Source: RUG12783 sp946409545 (GTDB taxonomy: Bacteria > Bacillota_I > Bacilli_A > RF39 > UBA660). Taken from it: a stretch of DNA of 64,000 bases. The notes beneath the pieces are model-generated. The model was given only the letters and a program-made list of their open reading frames with translations, had not been told where the DNA came from and made no database searches. The stretch spans positions 22,351 to 86,350 of the forward strand of contig CAMJWT010000004.1 of NCBI GenBank assembly GCA_946409545.1. The letters run 5' to 3'. Shown piece after piece: positions 62,292 through 64,000 of the stretch (position 1 is the first letter of the stretch; each line of letters starts with the position of its first letter). The position numbers and the translations under genes are program-made.

Positions 62292-64000
62292 TTATTTTTC
62301 TTCGTAATCAGCATCAGCTACAGAGCCATCTTTATTACTATCATCACTACTATTATCTTCAGTAGTTTCTGTATTATTATTAGCTTCTTGTTCTTTTCTT
62401 ACATTTTCATAAACTTTAGTTGCTAATGCCATAGCTTTTTCTTGTAATTTATCTTTCTTAGATTTTATTTCATCAATGTCTTTAGGATCTTTTGCTAACT
62501 CTTCACGAAGTTCTTTAACTAAGTCTTCAGCTTCTGTCTTTTCAGAATCAGTAATCTTATCACCTAAATCTTTAATTGATTTTTCTGTTTGGAAAGCAAG
62601 TTGTTCTGCTTCATTAACAAGATCAGCTTCTTCTTTACGTTTCTTATCTTCTTCTGCATGTTCTTCAGCTTCTTGTCTCATTCTTTCAATTTCTTCATCT
62701 GTTAAGTTTGTATTAGATGTAATTGTAATAGATTGAGATTTATTAGTACCTAAATCTTTTGCAGATACATTAACGATACCATTAGCATCAATATCAAATG
62801 AAACTTCGATTTGAGGAACACCACGAGGTGCAGCTGGAATACCAGTTAATTGGAAATTACCAAGAGTCTTATTATCTGCAGCCATACTACGTTCACCTTG
62901 TAAAATGTGAATATCAACAGCTGGTTGATTATCAGCAGCTGTACTAAATACTTCTTTCTTGCTAGTTGGAATAGTTGTATTACGTGGAATAAGAACAGTC
63001 ATAACACCACCTAATGTTTCAACACCAAGTGATAATGGTGTAACATCAAGTAAGACAATATCATTAACTTCACCAGTTAATACACCACCTTGAATAGCAG
63101 CTCCCATAGCAACTACTTCATCAGGGTTAACTTCTCTACTTGGTTCTTTTCCAAGTTCATTTTTAACTAAATCATATACCATTGGAATTCTTGTTGAACC
63201 ACCAACAAAGATTACTTTATCAATATCATCTTTAGTAAGTTTAGCATCACGAAGTGCATCACGAACTGGCTTTAATGTACTTTCTACTAAATCACGAATT
63301 AAATCTTCAAATTTAGCACGAGTTAAAGTCATATCAAGATGTAATGGTCCATCATCAGATTGAGAGATAAATGGTGCACTAACTTGAGTTGATGTCATAC
63401 TAGATAAATCTTTTTTAGCTTTTTCACTAATCTCTTTTAATCTTTGCATTGCCATCTTGTCTTTAGATAGATCAACACCATTTTCTTTCTTAAATTCTTC
63501 AATTAAGTAATCCATTAAACGATTATCGAAGTCATCACCACCAAGTTTATTATTACCTGCAGTTGATTTAACTTCAAATACACCATCACCTAATTCAAGA
63601 ATTGATACATCGAATGTACCTCCACCTAAATCATATACTAAGATTGTTTGACTTTTATCTTGTTTATCAAGACCATATGCTAAAGCTGCTGCTGTTGGTT
63701 CGTTAATAATTCTTTCAACTTCAAGGCCAGCTATTTTACCAGCATTCTTAGTAGCTTGTCTTTGTGCATCATTAAAGTAAGCTGGAACAGTAATTACTGC
63801 TTTAGTTACTTTTTCACCTAAGTATTTTTCTGCATAATCTTTCATATAAGATAGAATCATGGCAGAAATTTCTTCTGGTGTATATTCTTTATCTTCTAGT
63901 TTTGTTTTTTCACTTGTACCCATTAAACGTTTAATACTACTTTTAGTATTAGGATTAGTAATTGCTTGACGTTTTGCAGCATCACCAACAATTCTTTCTC
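62292..64000 (-). CDS. dnaK: Chaperone DnaK (Hsp70), N-terminus beyond the window
   Basis: A partial DnaK: the frame continues past the window edge, with ERIVGDAAKRQAITNP visible at 64000-63950, so the ATG at 63921-63923 is internal and about 70 or more N-terminal residues are missing. The ATPase motifs VITVPAYFNDAQRQAT, IINEPTAAALAYG, YDLGGGTFDVSIL and VGGSTRIP, the linker VLLDVTPLSLG and a substrate-binding domain ending in a Glu/Asn/Asp-rich tail are all present. It refolds and protects proteins with DnaJ and GrpE. Confidence 0.97.
   Translation of the reverse strand, partial: ERIVGDAAKRQAITNPNTKSSIKRLMGTSEKTKLEDKEYTPEEISAMILSYMKDYAEKYLGEKVTKAVITVPAYFNDAQRQATKNAGKIAGLEVERIINEPTAAALAYGLDKQDKSQTILVYDLGGGTFDVSILELGDGVFEVKSTAGNNKLGGDDFDNRLMDYLIEEFKKENGVDLSKDKMAMQRLKEISEKAKKDLSSMTSTQVSAPFISQSDDGPLHLDMTLTRAKFEDLIRDLVESTLKPVRDALRDAKLTKDDIDKVIFVGGSTRIPMVYDLVKNELGKEPSREVNPDEVVAMGAAIQGGVLTGEVNDIVLLDVTPLSLGVETLGGVMTVLIPRNTTIPTSKKEVFSTAADNQPAVDIHILQGERSMAADNKTLGNFQLTGIPAAPRGVPQIEVSFDIDANGIVNVSAKDLGTNKSQSITITSNTNLTDEEIERMRQEAEEHAEEDKKRKEEADLVNEAEQLAFQTEKSIKDLGDKITDSEKTEAEDLVKELREELAKDPKDIDEIKSKKDKLQEKAMALATKVYENVRKEQEANNNTETTEDNSSDDSNKDGSVADADYEEK

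Overview
This is a dense, very AT-rich chromosomal segment from a low-GC Gram-positive bacterium. UGA works as a stop codon (the ATGA stop/start overlaps at 11086-11089 and 19626-19629), so the genetic code is the standard one and not the Mycoplasma code. The gene set is Bacilli-like: YutD, DUF1292/YrzB, DnaB-type primosome protein, a T-box, XerC/D, ParC/ParE, and the YmfF/YmfH peptidase pair. Several wall-active enzymes imply a peptidoglycan wall. My inference is an uncultured, host-associated (gut-type) member of the Bacilli/Erysipelotrichia/RF39-like lineages; no rRNA is present to confirm this. Almost everything lies on the minus strand. Only the unknown gene at 261-1370, the beta-helix gene at 36075-38507 and a candidate small RNA near 42.9 kb are on the plus strand.

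Layout. 1-1.4 kb: 5' tip of a minus gene and an unknown plus gene. 1.4-5.1 kb: rel-dtd-pfkB-smr stress/tRNA-quality operon. 5.1-9.6 kb: three tandem Ig-like (Big_2) surface paralogues sharing an undescribed C-terminal domain. 9.6-13.7 kb: unknown cytoplasmic protein, DUF1292, YutD, extracellular glycosidase-like protein, XerC/D. 13.8-18.4 kb: a 1541-residue VWA protein with about 30 BspA-type repeats. 18.5-24.2 kb: an unusual operon of two arylsulfotransferase-like propellers, a DUF6273-like protein and an ABC transporter. 24.3-31.6 kb: mscL, upp, NlpC/P60 wall peptidase, holA, alaS and cmk, with an alanine-type T-box ahead of cmk. 31.6-38.5 kb: surface proteins, including one with a run of 105 mostly asparagine residues. 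38.5-47.2 kb: thioredoxin-like lipoprotein, M16 peptidase pair, Flp pilin, rpoZ, hpt, a candidate small RNA, priA and dnaB. 47.2-58.3 kb: glucosaminidase-like autolysin, xseB-unknown-xseA-nusB, a pseudopilin, parC-parE. 58.4-64 kb: two WXG100-like small proteins, dnaJ, pepF and dnaK (cut by the window end).

The core genes cover stress signalling (Rel), replication restart and initiation (PriA, DnaB, HolA), topology (ParCE), recombination (Xer, ExoVII), purine/pyrimidine salvage (Hpt, Upp, Cmk) and folding (DnaK/DnaJ). Between them lie long, secreted or membrane-anchored modular proteins built from Big_2, DUF5011, InlB-like, BspA-type, NlpC/P60, glucosaminidase and beta-helix modules; this is an outer surface geared to wall remodelling and contact with surroundings.

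The most interesting points are: a long Rel protein whose hydrolase active site looks destroyed although its synthetase is intact; the sulfotransferase-like/ABC operon; the shared C-terminal domain of the three Big_2 paralogues; an alanine T-box placed upstream of cmk-alaS; a possible plus-strand structured RNA at 42.9 kb; and a recurring layout in which a terminator T-tract runs straight into the -10 box of the next gene, giving very short or no 5' leader.
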